From contig NZ_PDKF01000008.1 in NCBI RefSeq assembly GCF_004118855.1, positions 1-64,000 of the forward strand: a DNA stretch of 64,000 nucleotides, written 5' to 3'. Shown here piece by piece: positions 31,462 through 41,001 of the stretch. Every line of letters starts with the position of its first letter. The first letter of the stretch is position 1. The notes beneath the pieces are model-generated. The model was given only the letters and a program-made list of their open reading frames with translations. It did not search any database and was not told where the DNA came from. The position numbers were made by a program, and so were the translations under genes. The stretch is from Arcobacter sp. CECT 8983 (GTDB lineage Bacteria > Campylobacterota > Campylobacteria > Campylobacterales > Arcobacteraceae).

Positions 31462-33579
31462 ATGAGTAATAACTATAAAATAGTACACCAAACTAACTTA
31501 CGGGTTAGATATAAATATTCTTTATTAGATGATAAATATATTGATGAAAATATATTAAAAAAAGATTTAGAGAAGTTAGAAGGTGTAGAAAGTGTAAGAG
31601 TTAATAAAGTAGCAAAAAGTGTTGTAGTTAACTTCACTGACTCTAAAGTTTTAGAAGCTGTAGAAAAGAGACTTAAAGATTTAACCCTTGATGATTTATT
31701 AGAATCTTGTAAAAATGAAGCAGTGTGTGTTTCTTGTGTTAGTAATGAAGATCCTAGCATAAAAGGAATAGTGAGAGCTAGTTCTGCTTTACTTGCAGAA
31801 AGACTTACAAAAAATAGTTTAATCAAAGCTACTGTTTCTTCTGTTGCTGCTGCACCTTTATTACTTGAAGGAAGTAAAGAACTTTTTGAAGAAGGTCTTA
31901 CTTCAAAGGTATTAGAAAGTGCAGCAGTTGGTATCTCTTTATATAGAAAAGATTATTTAGCTGCAAACTCTACAAACGCAATGTTAGAGTTAGGTGAATA
32001 TATTGAAGAAACAACAGTACATAAAAGTGATGATTTATTAAAAGAGCTTTCTAAGCCAAATGTTGAAGAAGCTTGGATTGAAAAAGAAGTTGACGGAAAA
32101 ATCACAGAAGTTTTAGTTAAAAGTAGTGAGATTAAAACTGGTGATGTTGTAGTTGTAGGAGTTGGAAATACAATTGCAGTTGATGGTCATATTTTAGATG
32201 GAAGTGCAAGTGTAAATGAAGTTTCAATGACTGGTGAAGCTGAACCTGTTACTAAAAGAAGAGGGGATAGAGTTATTTCTGGAACTATCATTGAAGATGG
32301 TAGATTAAGAATTTGGGCTGAATATGTAGGGGCAGATACAGCAACACAAAGAATCAAGCACTATATAGAAAACTCATTGAATGAAAAGTCTTCTGTTCAA
32401 TTAAAAGCTACAAAATTAGCTGACAAATTAGTTCCTGTAACTCTTGGACTTGCTGGTACTTCATATGTTTTAACAAAAGATTTTGAAAGAACAGCTTCTA
32501 TTTTACAAGCTGATTACTCTTGTGCTTTAAAACTTGCAACTCCTGTAGCTTTTAAAACAACTATTTCAAAAGCAGGACATAGTGGTATTATGATTAAAGG
32601 TGCAAAATCTATTGAATCTTTAAGTAGCGCTGATACCTTTGTTTTTGATAAAACTGGAACTTTAACTGAAGGAGAACTTGAAGTTATCTCAGTTGAGTCA
32701 TATGATGATGAGTGGACTGAAGAAGATGTTTTAAATCTTACTGCTTCAACAGAAGAACACTATTTCCATCCTGTTGCTGAAGCTGTTGTAAAAGCTGCAA
32801 AAGAAAAAGGGTTTGTACATATGCACCATGAAGAAGTTGAATTTATTGTTGCCCATGGTGTAAAAACAGAAGTTGATGGAAAACAAGTAGTTATTGGAAG
32901 TAGGCATTTTTTAGAAGATGATGAAAAAATTAATTTTGGTAAAGCTAAAACAAGAATTCAGAAATCCTTAGACAAAGGAGAAACACTTCTTTACATAGGT
33001 TTTGATGGAAAACTTTTAGGAACAATCTCTTTAGCGGATAATTTAAGAAAAAATACTAAATCTTCTATACAAAAATTAAGAGAACTTGGTGTTAAAAATA
33101 TTGTAATGCTAACAGGAGATACTAAGAAAAAAGCTTCGATGATAGCCCAAGAGCTTGATATTGATGAGGTAAGAGCAGAACTTTTACCAACTGATAAAGC
33201 TAAAATTGTAAAAGAGCTTATGGATGAAGGTAGAAAAGTTGCATTTGTTGGAGATGGAATAAATGATGCTCCAGCATTAATCTCTTCTCATGTTGGTATA
33301 TCAATGAGTAGGGGAGCAGATATTGCAAAAGCAACAGCAGATGTAAGTTTATTAAAAGATGATATATCAGCAGTTGTAGAAGCTAAAGAGTTAGCAAATA
33401 ACACAATGAAATTAATTAACAATAACTTCAATGCAACAGTAGGAATAAATTCAGCTATTTTAGCAGGAGCTACTTTTGGATTGTTTTCTCCTATACAAAC
33501 AGCAGTACTACATAATGGTACTACTATAGGTTTACTTCTAAACTCAATTAGAGGTGTAAAAGTAAATAAATTAAAGTAG
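31462..33579 (+). CDS. P1B-type ATPase with SCA motif, FezB/P1B-6-like
   Basis: The 705-residue pump has the full P-type engine: TGEAEP (257-262), phosphorylated D396 in DKTGT, HP (436-437), GDGINDAP (597-604). An N-terminal HMA-like fold lacks CxxC, but CVSC lies at 89-92. The usual CPC transport motif is YSCALKLATP (352-361), with no proline after the cysteine-bearing turn. The first membrane pairs are short and poor in apolar residues. These traits, and the small membrane genes in front, resemble the P1B-6 ATPases (FezB) that load iron into ferrosomes. That assignment is from memory of the family and is not proven. Confidence 0.8.
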   Translation: MSNNYKIVHQTNLRVRYKYSLLDDKYIDENILKKDLEKLEGVESVRVNKVAKSVVVNFTDSKVLEAVEKRLKDLTLDDLLESCKNEAVCVSCVSNEDPSIKGIVRASSALLAERLTKNSLIKATVSSVAAAPLLLEGSKELFEEGLTSKVLESAAVGISLYRKDYLAANSTNAMLELGEYIEETTVHKSDDLLKELSKPNVEEAWIEKEVDGKITEVLVKSSEIKTGDVVVVGVGNTIAVDGHILDGSASVNEVSMTGEAEPVTKRRGDRVISGTIIEDGRLRIWAEYVGADTATQRIKHYIENSLNEKSSVQLKATKLADKLVPVTLGLAGTSYVLTKDFERTASILQADYSCALKLATPVAFKTTISKAGHSGIMIKGAKSIESLSSADTFVFDKTGTLTEGELEVISVESYDDEWTEEDVLNLTASTEEHYFHPVAEAVVKAAKEKGFVHMHHEEVEFIVAHGVKTEVDGKQVVIGSRHFLEDDEKINFGKAKTRIQKSLDKGETLLYIGFDGKLLGTISLADNLRKNTKSSIQKLRELGVKNIVMLTGDTKKKASMIAQELDIDEVRAELLPTDKAKIVKELMDEGRKVAFVGDGINDAPALISSHVGISMSRGADIAKATADVSLLKDDISAVVEAKELANNTMKLINNNFNATVGINSAILAGATFGLFSPIQTAVLHNGTTIGLLLNSIRGVKVNKLK

Positions 33580-33598
33580 AAGAAAATTCTTCTACTTT
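33573..33598. terminator. strong bidirectional hairpin after the P1B ATPase
   Basis: AAAGTAGAAGAA (33573-33584) and TTCTTCTACTTT (33587-33598) form a perfect 12-bp stem that includes the ATPase stop codon. It separates the plus-strand cluster from the converging minus-strand gene. Confidence 0.75.
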
Positions 33599-33601
33599 TA
33601 A

Positions 33602-33853
33602 TTATTCTTTAGAAATTTTCATTAAATTTACATACCAGTCTTCATCAACTGTGTCTAAATCAATACTTGAAAGAAATATCTCTAAATTATATGCATCATT
33701 TACATTTAATTCTTCGATAAACTCTTCTGGAATAAATAGTGCTTCTGTGCAGTAACTAAATAGTTGTTCTTCACATTGGATATCTTCCATACCCCAACCA
33801 TCTTCAAAATCACTTACAATAAAATATCTTTCTGGTTCAACTTTACTCTTCAA
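33602..33853 (-). CDS. small acidic protein of unknown function
   Basis: The 83-residue product is strongly acidic (VSDFEDGWGMEDIQCEEQL, then VDEDWYVNLM) with two cysteines and no membrane segment. It follows the ABC permease gene by 21 bases on the same strand with an AAGGATCTACTTGAAGAG ribosome region. No family recognised. Confidence 0.6.
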   Translation of the reverse strand: MKSKVEPERYFIVSDFEDGWGMEDIQCEEQLFSYCTEALFIPEEFIEELNVNDAYNLEIFLSSIDLDTVDEDWYVNLMKISKE

Positions 33854-33874
33854 GTAGATCCTTTCTTTTTTGGT

Positions 33875-35485
33875 TTATTTAAAAATTTCTTGATCAATTT
33901 TTTTAAAGTTTTTGTCAAAAATTGCGACATGATAACTTTTCTCATCTGTATATCTTATTAGATAATATTTAGGATTTGAAATAAGTTGTAATCTCATTGT
34001 TTTATAATCAAAATTATCTAGTTCTAAGCCCCTAAATTGAAGGTCTTTATAATCAATTAAATAAATTTTGTTATTTTTAGAAATTGCAAATCCTGCTAGT
34101 TTTTGTTGGTTATTTTCAGCTATTTTTATATGTTTTATTTCAATATTTTTAGGATAAGTAACTTCTTTTAAATAAATTTCATTATTAGCTCTATTTATTT
34201 TAAAAAGTTTATCTTTTGCATCAAGAAAAAAGTAACCTAAATCAAATGGTTTTAAATTTGTTGCTTTTCCCCAAATATTTTTAATTGGAAAAGTGACATT
34301 GTTTTTCTTAACTAATTTCTTAACCTTATTTGTAAGTTTATTATCTAGCTTTTCATCAAAGTTATATATTTTTATTTCTTTATTTTTAAATAAAATAAAC
34401 TCTTCTGGAAATTTAATCATTCCTATATTACTTATTGGATTTATAAAAGGAAAGAAGTCTAGTTCTTGTTTTTTTAAATCTTCTGGGTTGTATGAAAAAC
34501 TTAATCTTGATTCTTTAATAATTTTTTTATTAAAACTTTCATTACCAATTTTTATTGGAAGTTTATTTTGAATATCAAGATTTCTCCAATATACAAAAGG
34601 TAGATAAGACTCATAAGTCTTTCTATCAAAGGTTTCTTTACCTTTTATTCCATATTCAAAATGATGCTCTCCAAAGTTTTTTTGATAAATAAACTCTTCT
34701 TTTATTGGTGAATAGAATATATAGTATTTATTAAAACTTTTTTTGTATTTTTCTTTGTAGGTATTGTAGGAGAAGAAAGAAACTATTACAATAGATATAA
34801 GAAGCAAACTTTTATATAATTTACTTTTTAGTCGTTGTTCTTTTATACTATAAAAACTATCTAATGTAATAAAAAACATTGTAGCAAGCAATACTAAGCA
34901 AAACAGATCAAAAGATGTATATATACTTTTATGAAAATTAGTTGTAATAAATAGAGTAATAAGTAGTTTTATTACACTAAATAAAGGCTTTCTTTCAATA
35001 ATAGCAGAACTAATCCCAAGGTATAAAATTGTTGCTGAAAGTAAATAGAAAAACATATCTTTTAAAGCTATAAAAATCATCTCATAAGGATAGTAGTTTA
35101 ATAAAATAAAATAAGTTGAAATACTAAAGATAATACAAATTATAAATAGACAAAAAAATCCTACAGCAAGGTGCATAGATAAAGATTTGTACATGTCAAT
35201 TGGAAGATGAATCATTATTTTTATTTTTTTACCCATTTTTTCAGGAATAAATTGAAAAGAAGATATTAAAAAGGCTGTTATATAAAACAAGTATGAAAAA
35301 TATTGGTATGGTTTTTGTTCTAAAGTAATAAACCTATACCACATCATAGACTCAGGTTCAACAGTTGAAAAAAGAAAATCAAGCCTAAACCAAAAATATC
35401 CTAATATAAAAATACTTAGAAATAATAAAGAAATTACTAAATATTTAATCTTTAACCACTCTTTTTTAACAATTGAATAAATCAT
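33875..35485 (-). CDS. ABC-2-type permease with large non-membrane C-terminal domain (DUF4857-like)
   Basis: The first about 240 of 536 residues hold six membrane segments of an ABC-2-type permease. The remainder, about 270 residues, is a mostly beta domain without membrane segments (HHFEYGIKGKETFDRKTYESYLPFVYWRNLDIQ and later repeats such as FAISKNNKIYLIDYKD), possibly a periplasmic propeller-like sensor or substrate domain. I think it belongs to the DUF4857 group, but cannot confirm. The ATPase gene precedes it by one base. Substrate unknown. Confidence 0.72.
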   Translation of the reverse strand: MIYSIVKKEWLKIKYLVISLLFLSIFILGYFWFRLDFLFSTVEPESMMWYRFITLEQKPYQYFSYLFYITAFLISSFQFIPEKMGKKIKIMIHLPIDMYKSLSMHLAVGFFCLFIICIIFSISTYFILLNYYPYEMIFIALKDMFFYLLSATILYLGISSAIIERKPLFSVIKLLITLFITTNFHKSIYTSFDLFCLVLLATMFFITLDSFYSIKEQRLKSKLYKSLLLISIVIVSFFSYNTYKEKYKKSFNKYYIFYSPIKEEFIYQKNFGEHHFEYGIKGKETFDRKTYESYLPFVYWRNLDIQNKLPIKIGNESFNKKIIKESRLSFSYNPEDLKKQELDFFPFINPISNIGMIKFPEEFILFKNKEIKIYNFDEKLDNKLTNKVKKLVKKNNVTFPIKNIWGKATNLKPFDLGYFFLDAKDKLFKINRANNEIYLKEVTYPKNIEIKHIKIAENNQQKLAGFAISKNNKIYLIDYKDLQFRGLELDNFDYKTMRLQLISNPKYYLIRYTDEKSYHVAIFDKNFKKIDQEIFK

Positions 35486-35486
35486 T

Positions 35487-36320
35487 TTAATACTTTCCTA
35501 CAAAACCTAAGAACTTATCTTCAAAACTAGTTTGAACTTCCTTTAGGTTTTCAAATTTTTCAAAACTATATATTTTCTTTTTGCCCTTGAACTCTTCAAT
35601 TCTATGAATAAGTGATTTGTCTATTTTTTCATTATGAAATTCATAGCATCTAAAATTATCAATAAAATTAGACATTTTATCTTGATATACTTTTCCACCC
35701 TTTTGGACAATTGCCATGTCATCAATTAGGTCAACTAAATCTTCCATTACATGAGAGGTTATTAGTACCGTTATTTTTTTTTCTTTTATATAATCTTTTA
35801 AATAATCAATAAAAAGTCTTCTATATCCTGCATCTAATCCCATTGAATAATCATCTAATATAAGTAGTTTTGCATTTTGTGCAAATAAACCTCCTAAAAC
35901 AACTTGAGATTTTTGTCCAAAGGATAAAGTTGAGATTTTTTGCTCATAGGATAAATTCATTAAGTCAATAAGTTCATAGAATATATTTTTATCCCAAGTT
36001 TCATAAAAAGAAGAATAAAACTCTTCGTTTTGTTTAATTGTCATAAAATCATAAGCAATAAACCCTTCATGAAGAAGTGCAATTTTTTTCTTTGTTTGAG
36101 ACGATAAATTATGAGAAGACTCATTAAATAGTGTACAACTACCTTTTAATGGTTTGATATATCCCATTAAAATATTTATTAAAGTTGACTTTCCAACACC
36201 ATTTTTGCCTAAAATACCATAAACTGAGCCTTCATTAATTGAAAGGTTTAGATTTTCATATATAATTTTCTCACTATACTTGTGTGTTAGGTTTTCTATT
36301 TTAATAATTGTTTTTTGCAA
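35487..36320 (-). CDS. ABC transporter ATP-binding protein with altered Walker B
   Basis: The 277-residue ATPase has Walker A GKNGVGKST (38-46) and switch His in ITSHVMEDL. Two motifs are unusual: signature LSFGQ (132-136) for LSGGQ, and Walker B LLILDDYSMGLD, where D157 replaces the catalytic glutamate. Aspartate at this place usually slows ATP hydrolysis. It pairs with the permease gene one base downstream, forming an export or structural ABC system of unknown substrate. A perfect palindrome lies 24 bases upstream of its start. Confidence 0.82.
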   Translation of the reverse strand: MQKTIIKIENLTHKYSEKIIYENLNLSINEGSVYGILGKNGVGKSTLINILMGYIKPLKGSCTLFNESSHNLSSQTKKKIALLHEGFIAYDFMTIKQNEEFYSSFYETWDKNIFYELIDLMNLSYEQKISTLSFGQKSQVVLGGLFAQNAKLLILDDYSMGLDAGYRRLFIDYLKDYIKEKKITVLITSHVMEDLVDLIDDMAIVQKGGKVYQDKMSNFIDNFRCYEFHNEKIDKSLIHRIEEFKGKKKIYSFEKFENLKEVQTSFEDKFLGFVGKY

Positions 36321-36343
36321 ATAATAGCCTATTTATAATTTTA

Positions 36344-36361
36344 ATAATTGATATCAATTAT
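36344..36361. promoter_or_regulatory. perfect 18-bp palindrome upstream of the ABC genes
   Basis: ATAATTGATATCAATTAT is self-complementary over its full length and lies between the ABC ATPase gene and the divergent GGDEF gene. It could be an operator. It contains TTGATATCAA but lacks the spacer seen in the Fur sites. Confidence 0.4.
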
Positions 36362-36488
36362 ACTAATTAAAAATTAAATAAAGATGAAAAGAGTTAAAAT
36401 AATTTTATAATTTATTTATACTTTATTGATTACTTTTTAACAAAAATAATGATATATTAACTTTATAATATTCTATGACTGGAGAGAT

Positions 36489-37919
36489 ATGGGAACAAAA
36501 TATAAGGTTGTGTTTTTAATTACAAGTTTATTAATTATATTGTCTATTTCTATCTCTTTTATTAACTATTCAATTTCATATTATTCTGTGCAAAAACAGT
36601 TAAAAAATCAGACATTACCACTATTTTTAAATAATGTATATTTAGATATTCAAAAACATATTGTAAAACCACATATTATTTCTTCTACTATGGCAAATAA
36701 TAGTTTTCTAAAAAACTGGCTTAAAGAAGAATCCAACACAGAAAAAATAAAAGAGTATTTATTCTCTATAAAAAAAGATTATGATTTATTTAATACTTTT
36801 TTAGTATCAGAAAAAACAAAAAAATATTATACTAAAGATGGAGTATTAGAGGTTATAAATGAAAAAAATCCTTTAAATGCTTGGTATTTTGACTTTAAAG
36901 AAAGTGATAAAAACCATGAAATGAATTTAGATTTAAATAAATTTATGTCAGATGACTTAATCATATTTATAAATTATAAAATCTATGATGAAAATTCAAA
37001 ATTACTTGGAGTAACAGGAGTTTCTCTTAAAACATTATATATAAATAAAATATTAAAAACATTTAGAACTCATAAGCATTTTATAGTAAGCTTTTATAAT
37101 AAAAATGGACAAATGGTTTTATCGGAAAAGTATATAAATAGTAAATACTCTGATTCTGGGAAAAAGAGTTTAAGTAAATTTAAACAAGAGATTTTAAGTA
37201 AAGACTCTTCAATGTTAGAGTATAAAGAAAATGGAAATACTTATATTTTAAACTCTAAATATATCCCTGAACTTGATCTATATTTAACCGTAGAAACAAA
37301 TTTAGAAAATTTTACTTATAATATAACAAATGTCTTATATTTTAATATGATTGTTTCTTTTTTAGTCACAGCAATAATTGCATTTTTAGTTTATTTAATT
37401 ATAAAAAACTATAGTAAAAAAATAGAGTTTTTATCTCAACATGATCCATTAACAAAAGTTTCTAATAGAAGAGATTTTGAATTAAAACTTAATACTTATT
37501 TTAACTTAATGAAAAGAAAGAGAAATGATATATGTTTAATCTTTATAGATATTGACGATTTCAAAAGTCTTAATGATAAATTAGGTCATCATATTGGAGA
37601 TAAAGTATTAGTTCAGTTTGCAAATATAATGCAATCAGAAATAAGAAAAACTGACTTATTTGCAAGATGGGGAGGGGAAGAATTCCTCATAGCTCTTATT
37701 GATTCAAATATATCAGATACAACAAACTTAACAGAAAAATTAAGAATGCTTATAGAAAATGATATTAAATTAAATAAATTAACAAAAACAAAAGTCACAG
37801 CAAGTTTCGGTATCACGAAGTTAGAAGAAGATGATACGATAGAAGAAGCAATATCAAGAGCTGATAAAGCTATGTATCTATCAAAAAATGAAGGTAAAAA
37901 TCAAGTTTCAATATTATAA
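36489..37919 (+). CDS. diguanylate cyclase with periplasmic Cache domain
   Basis: The 476-residue protein has membrane segments near 7-29 and 290-312 enclosing a periplasmic Cache-like sensor (YFDFKESDKNHEMNLDLNKF, then GVTGVSLKTLYI). The cytoplasmic GGDEF domain has active-site GGEEF (about 395-399) and an inhibitory RxxD site (RKTD) exactly five residues before it. It should make cyclic di-GMP in response to an external ligand. Its end overlaps the end of the converging GGDEF gene by 19 bases. Confidence 0.9.
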   Translation: MGTKYKVVFLITSLLIILSISISFINYSISYYSVQKQLKNQTLPLFLNNVYLDIQKHIVKPHIISSTMANNSFLKNWLKEESNTEKIKEYLFSIKKDYDLFNTFLVSEKTKKYYTKDGVLEVINEKNPLNAWYFDFKESDKNHEMNLDLNKFMSDDLIIFINYKIYDENSKLLGVTGVSLKTLYINKILKTFRTHKHFIVSFYNKNGQMVLSEKYINSKYSDSGKKSLSKFKQEILSKDSSMLEYKENGNTYILNSKYIPELDLYLTVETNLENFTYNITNVLYFNMIVSFLVTAIIAFLVYLIIKNYSKKIEFLSQHDPLTKVSNRRDFELKLNTYFNLMKRKRNDICLIFIDIDDFKSLNDKLGHHIGDKVLVQFANIMQSEIRKTDLFARWGGEEFLIALIDSNISDTTNLTEKLRMLIENDIKLNKLTKTKVTASFGITKLEEDDTIEEAISRADKAMYLSKNEGKNQVSIL

Positions 37920-38911
37920 GAGTTTTTATCTAAATAAGAAACTAAAATATCCTTTCCTTCTTCTTTCGCTTTTGATAAAGCATCATAAGTTTTAGTTAAT
38001 AAAGAATCAAGATTATCTTGTGGATTGTCAATTGTAGAAAGACCTATACTTGTTGTTATATTAATTTTTTTATTTTTATACTCAAACTCCATATTTCGAG
38101 TCTCATTTAATAATCTTTTTGCAAGAATTTGTGCATCTTCTAATGAAGTCATTGGAAGAAGTAAAATAAACTCTTCCCCACTGTATCTAGCTAAAATATC
38201 AGAGTCTCTAATACTACTTTTTAAAAGTTCTGCAAAACTTTTAATAATAGTATCTCCAAATGCATGAGAACATGACTCATTCACATGGGTTAAATTGTCA
38301 ATATCTAAAACCATACACGTAAGACAACTATCATATCTATGAGCAAGTGATATAGCTTTATTTGCATGATCATTTAAGTATCTTCTATTTCCTACTTCAG
38401 TTAAGATGTCATTAAATGCAAGTGTTTTTAGTTTTGAATTTGTACCTTCTATTTCTTCAGTTTTTTGAATTAAAAGTGCATCTAAATCTTTATTTAATTC
38501 TTCTAATCTTTGTTTAGTAAGTTTTAATTCTGTTACTTCTCTTGATATTCCAATAACTTTCTTTTCATGAGTATCCTCATCATTTATAGGAATAATCATA
38601 GTATTATAGTATCTGTCTTCACCATTAATATTTACTGTTTCTTCTTCTATAATAGGTTTATTCTCTTCTAAACACTTTAAATATTTTTCTTCTAAAAAAC
38701 AAGCATTTTCTTCACCTAAAAACTCTTTTAGTTTTTTATTGATAATTTTTTCATTTTGACCAAGATTTTTCATTTGCGATGGATTCATTTCTTCGGCAAC
38801 AAAATCTCCATCTTTATCAAGGGATGCTAAAAACATATTATCATTTGAATTGCTCCAAAAATGGTCAAAAAGGCTAAGTTTTCCTTTTGCTAATTTAGAA
38901 ATTGTATCCAT
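37901..38911 (-). CDS. PAS-GGDEF diguanylate cyclase
   Basis: The 336-residue cytoplasmic protein has an N-terminal PAS-like domain (about 10-130), a coiled-coil linker (LKLTKQRLEELNKDLDALL) and a GGDEF domain. The active site reads SGEEF, a functional variant in many cyclases, with the inhibitory RxxD (RDSD) five residues ahead. There is no membrane segment, so it would sense an internal signal. It converges on the Cache cyclase with overlapping 3' ends. Confidence 0.88.
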   Translation of the reverse strand: MDTISKLAKGKLSLFDHFWSNSNDNMFLASLDKDGDFVAEEMNPSQMKNLGQNEKIINKKLKEFLGEENACFLEEKYLKCLEENKPIIEEETVNINGEDRYYNTMIIPINDEDTHEKKVIGISREVTELKLTKQRLEELNKDLDALLIQKTEEIEGTNSKLKTLAFNDILTEVGNRRYLNDHANKAISLAHRYDSCLTCMVLDIDNLTHVNESCSHAFGDTIIKSFAELLKSSIRDSDILARYSGEEFILLLPMTSLEDAQILAKRLLNETRNMEFEYKNKKINITTSIGLSTIDNPQDNLDSLLTKTYDALSKAKEEGKDILVSYLDKNSYNIET

Positions 38912-39087
38912 TTAAATTCTCTTTTTTTAAAATATTATTGATTATATTAACTTATAAATTATGAAAATAATATTAAGAGTGACTTTATTTTTTATTAATT
39001 ATTTTATACTTTTGGTTTAATATTAATAATAAAAAAATTTTTTTTAGGTAAAATAATTATATTGTAAATATGTGTATGTGAGGTTTT

Positions 39088-41001
39088 ATGAAAGTTTTCT
39101 TATTTGTTATTTTTCTTACTACTTTAGTTTTTTCTCAAAAACTTGATTTTTTATTAAAAGAGTATGAAAGCTCATCAAAAAACTCACTTGAAACATTAAA
39201 TGAAAAAATGGGTTATGTAATTGTTTATACAAAAGAAGAACTGGAGTTTATGCAGTATAACAATTTATCTGACGTGTTAAAAGATATTCCTTCAAGTAAT
39301 TCTAATATTAATAGGTTTGGTTTAAATACTATTTCACTTTCTGGAAGTAAAACTGATGTAACAGGATTTTTTAGATTATATATAAATGACCATGAAGTAA
39401 GTTCTATTTATAATCAATCTCCTTCTTTAACTTGGCTTCAAATGCCTGTATCTATGATTGATCATATTGAAGTTTATTATGGAGAAGGCTCTTTTACATT
39501 AGGAAATGAAACAGGAGTTCAGTTTATAAGAGTTTATACTAAAAGTGCTCAAAGAGAAAATGGAAGTGAAATACAAACTGTTCAGTCAAATAAAAATACA
39601 AATACTCAAAGTTTTACTCACTCTGCTATTTTAGAAAATGGTTGGAGTTATTTATTACACTTTACAAATAACAATAATGATTCATATAAAAATTTTAATA
39701 ATAATCAATTAAAAAATAATCTAAACTCTCAATACTTTTTTATAAACTTAAACTCTCAACGAATAAATATTGATATGGGATACTCAAAAATAAAAAAAGA
39801 TATCTATACTGGATATTCTTCTGATTTTACACCAGATGATGGTGAGTTAAAGTCAGATAACTTTTTTATTAATGCTAGTACCTCTTTTTTAAGGGATAAT
39901 TCTTTAAAAGCAACACTTTCTTATGATATAAATAATTTTAGATATGAAGAAGAAAATGATAATGGTTTATTTATTGTTCCAAATGTGGACTTGACAAATC
40001 CATTTCTTAGTACAAATTATTTTAAAGAAGATATAAAGTTAGAAAAGATTAATGCTTCTTTATCAAAAAAGTTTAGACTTGGTAAACATGAAATCTTTAC
40101 TGCAATAAGTTTAAAAGATAAAAAATATACTGTAAAAGAAAGAGAAACAAATTTAAATAAAAATATTGGCAAGTATAATGATTATGATGAAGAAAAAATT
40201 TACTCTTTTATGTTTCAAGAGGATTATGAACTTTTTGACAATCTTCATCTAATAGGAAACTATAAGATTGATAAATACAATAGAGAAGGTTATTCTGTAG
40301 ATGATAAAACTGAAAGTTTATATAGAGTAGGGGCTATTTATTTACCTACTGATTATTTAGGTTTTAAATCTTTTTATACTAGCAGTTATACTCCTCCAAC
40401 TTTTTATAATATAGACTTTAAAGATAAAAAACTTTCAACTATAAAAACACAAAAATATAAGTATTTTAATATTGAGGGAGTTCTTACTTTAGGAGACTCA
40501 AAATTTAATATTGATTATCATAAAGTAAAAGTAGATGATTTTGCCTATCTTACTCCTGTTGGATTTATTAATATAGAAGATCAAATAAAAACAAGTGGCT
40601 TGATTTTTGAGTATGAATACAAGTTTGACAAAAACAATAAATTAAAATTAAACTATTTTACAAGTAATTTAAATAGAAATTATACTAATTCAAATAGAGG
40701 TGGATATGCTAAGTATCTAGGAAAATATCAAAATATAGATTATTTTACTTCTTTAGTATATAAAAACTCATATGAATATTTAGGAGTAGAGGTTGATGAT
40801 AGTTATAATTTAAACCTTGGATTTACATATCATCATACCAAAAATTTAAGTTTCAGTTTAAAAGGTGAAAACCTTTTAAATGAACCAACTGCTTCACTAT
40901 TTTCCGCTAGTTCTTTTTCTTTAAGGGGATTAAATAGTGAAAATATAGCATTAAATGATTATGAAAGAAAAGTATCATTTGCTATAAGGTGGCTATTTTG
41001 A
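39088..41001 (+). CDS. TonB-dependent receptor-like outer-membrane protein
   Basis: The 637-residue protein has a signal peptide (MKVFLFVIFLTTLVFSQK), a plug domain (LSDVLKDIPSSNSNINRFG, DHIEVYYGEGSFTLGNETG) and a long barrel ending in AIRWLF, an outer-membrane C-terminus with final Phe. A TonB box is not obvious. It is the first gene of a tight three-gene set with a YfiR-like periplasmic protein and a membrane diguanylate cyclase. The set suggests a sensory rather than nutrient role. No Fur box was seen upstream. Confidence 0.82.
   Translation: MKVFLFVIFLTTLVFSQKLDFLLKEYESSSKNSLETLNEKMGYVIVYTKEELEFMQYNNLSDVLKDIPSSNSNINRFGLNTISLSGSKTDVTGFFRLYINDHEVSSIYNQSPSLTWLQMPVSMIDHIEVYYGEGSFTLGNETGVQFIRVYTKSAQRENGSEIQTVQSNKNTNTQSFTHSAILENGWSYLLHFTNNNNDSYKNFNNNQLKNNLNSQYFFINLNSQRINIDMGYSKIKKDIYTGYSSDFTPDDGELKSDNFFINASTSFLRDNSLKATLSYDINNFRYEEENDNGLFIVPNVDLTNPFLSTNYFKEDIKLEKINASLSKKFRLGKHEIFTAISLKDKKYTVKERETNLNKNIGKYNDYDEEKIYSFMFQEDYELFDNLHLIGNYKIDKYNREGYSVDDKTESLYRVGAIYLPTDYLGFKSFYTSSYTPPTFYNIDFKDKKLSTIKTQKYKYFNIEGVLTLGDSKFNIDYHKVKVDDFAYLTPVGFINIEDQIKTSGLIFEYEYKFDKNNKLKLNYFTSNLNRNYTNSNRGGYAKYLGKYQNIDYFTSLVYKNSYEYLGVEVDDSYNLNLGFTYHHTKNLSFSLKGENLLNEPTASLFSASSFSLRGLNSENIALNDYERKVSFAIRWLF

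Noticed and set aside
36344-36361. Seventh Fur box
   Set aside because: The 18-base palindrome has TTGATATCAA without the central spacing of the 7-1-7 sites; kept only as an unassigned palindrome.
39088-41001. Siderophore receptor under Fur control
   Set aside because: The barrel is TonB-receptor-like, but no Fur box lies upstream, no TonB box is clear, and its operon partners are a YfiR-like protein and a cyclase.
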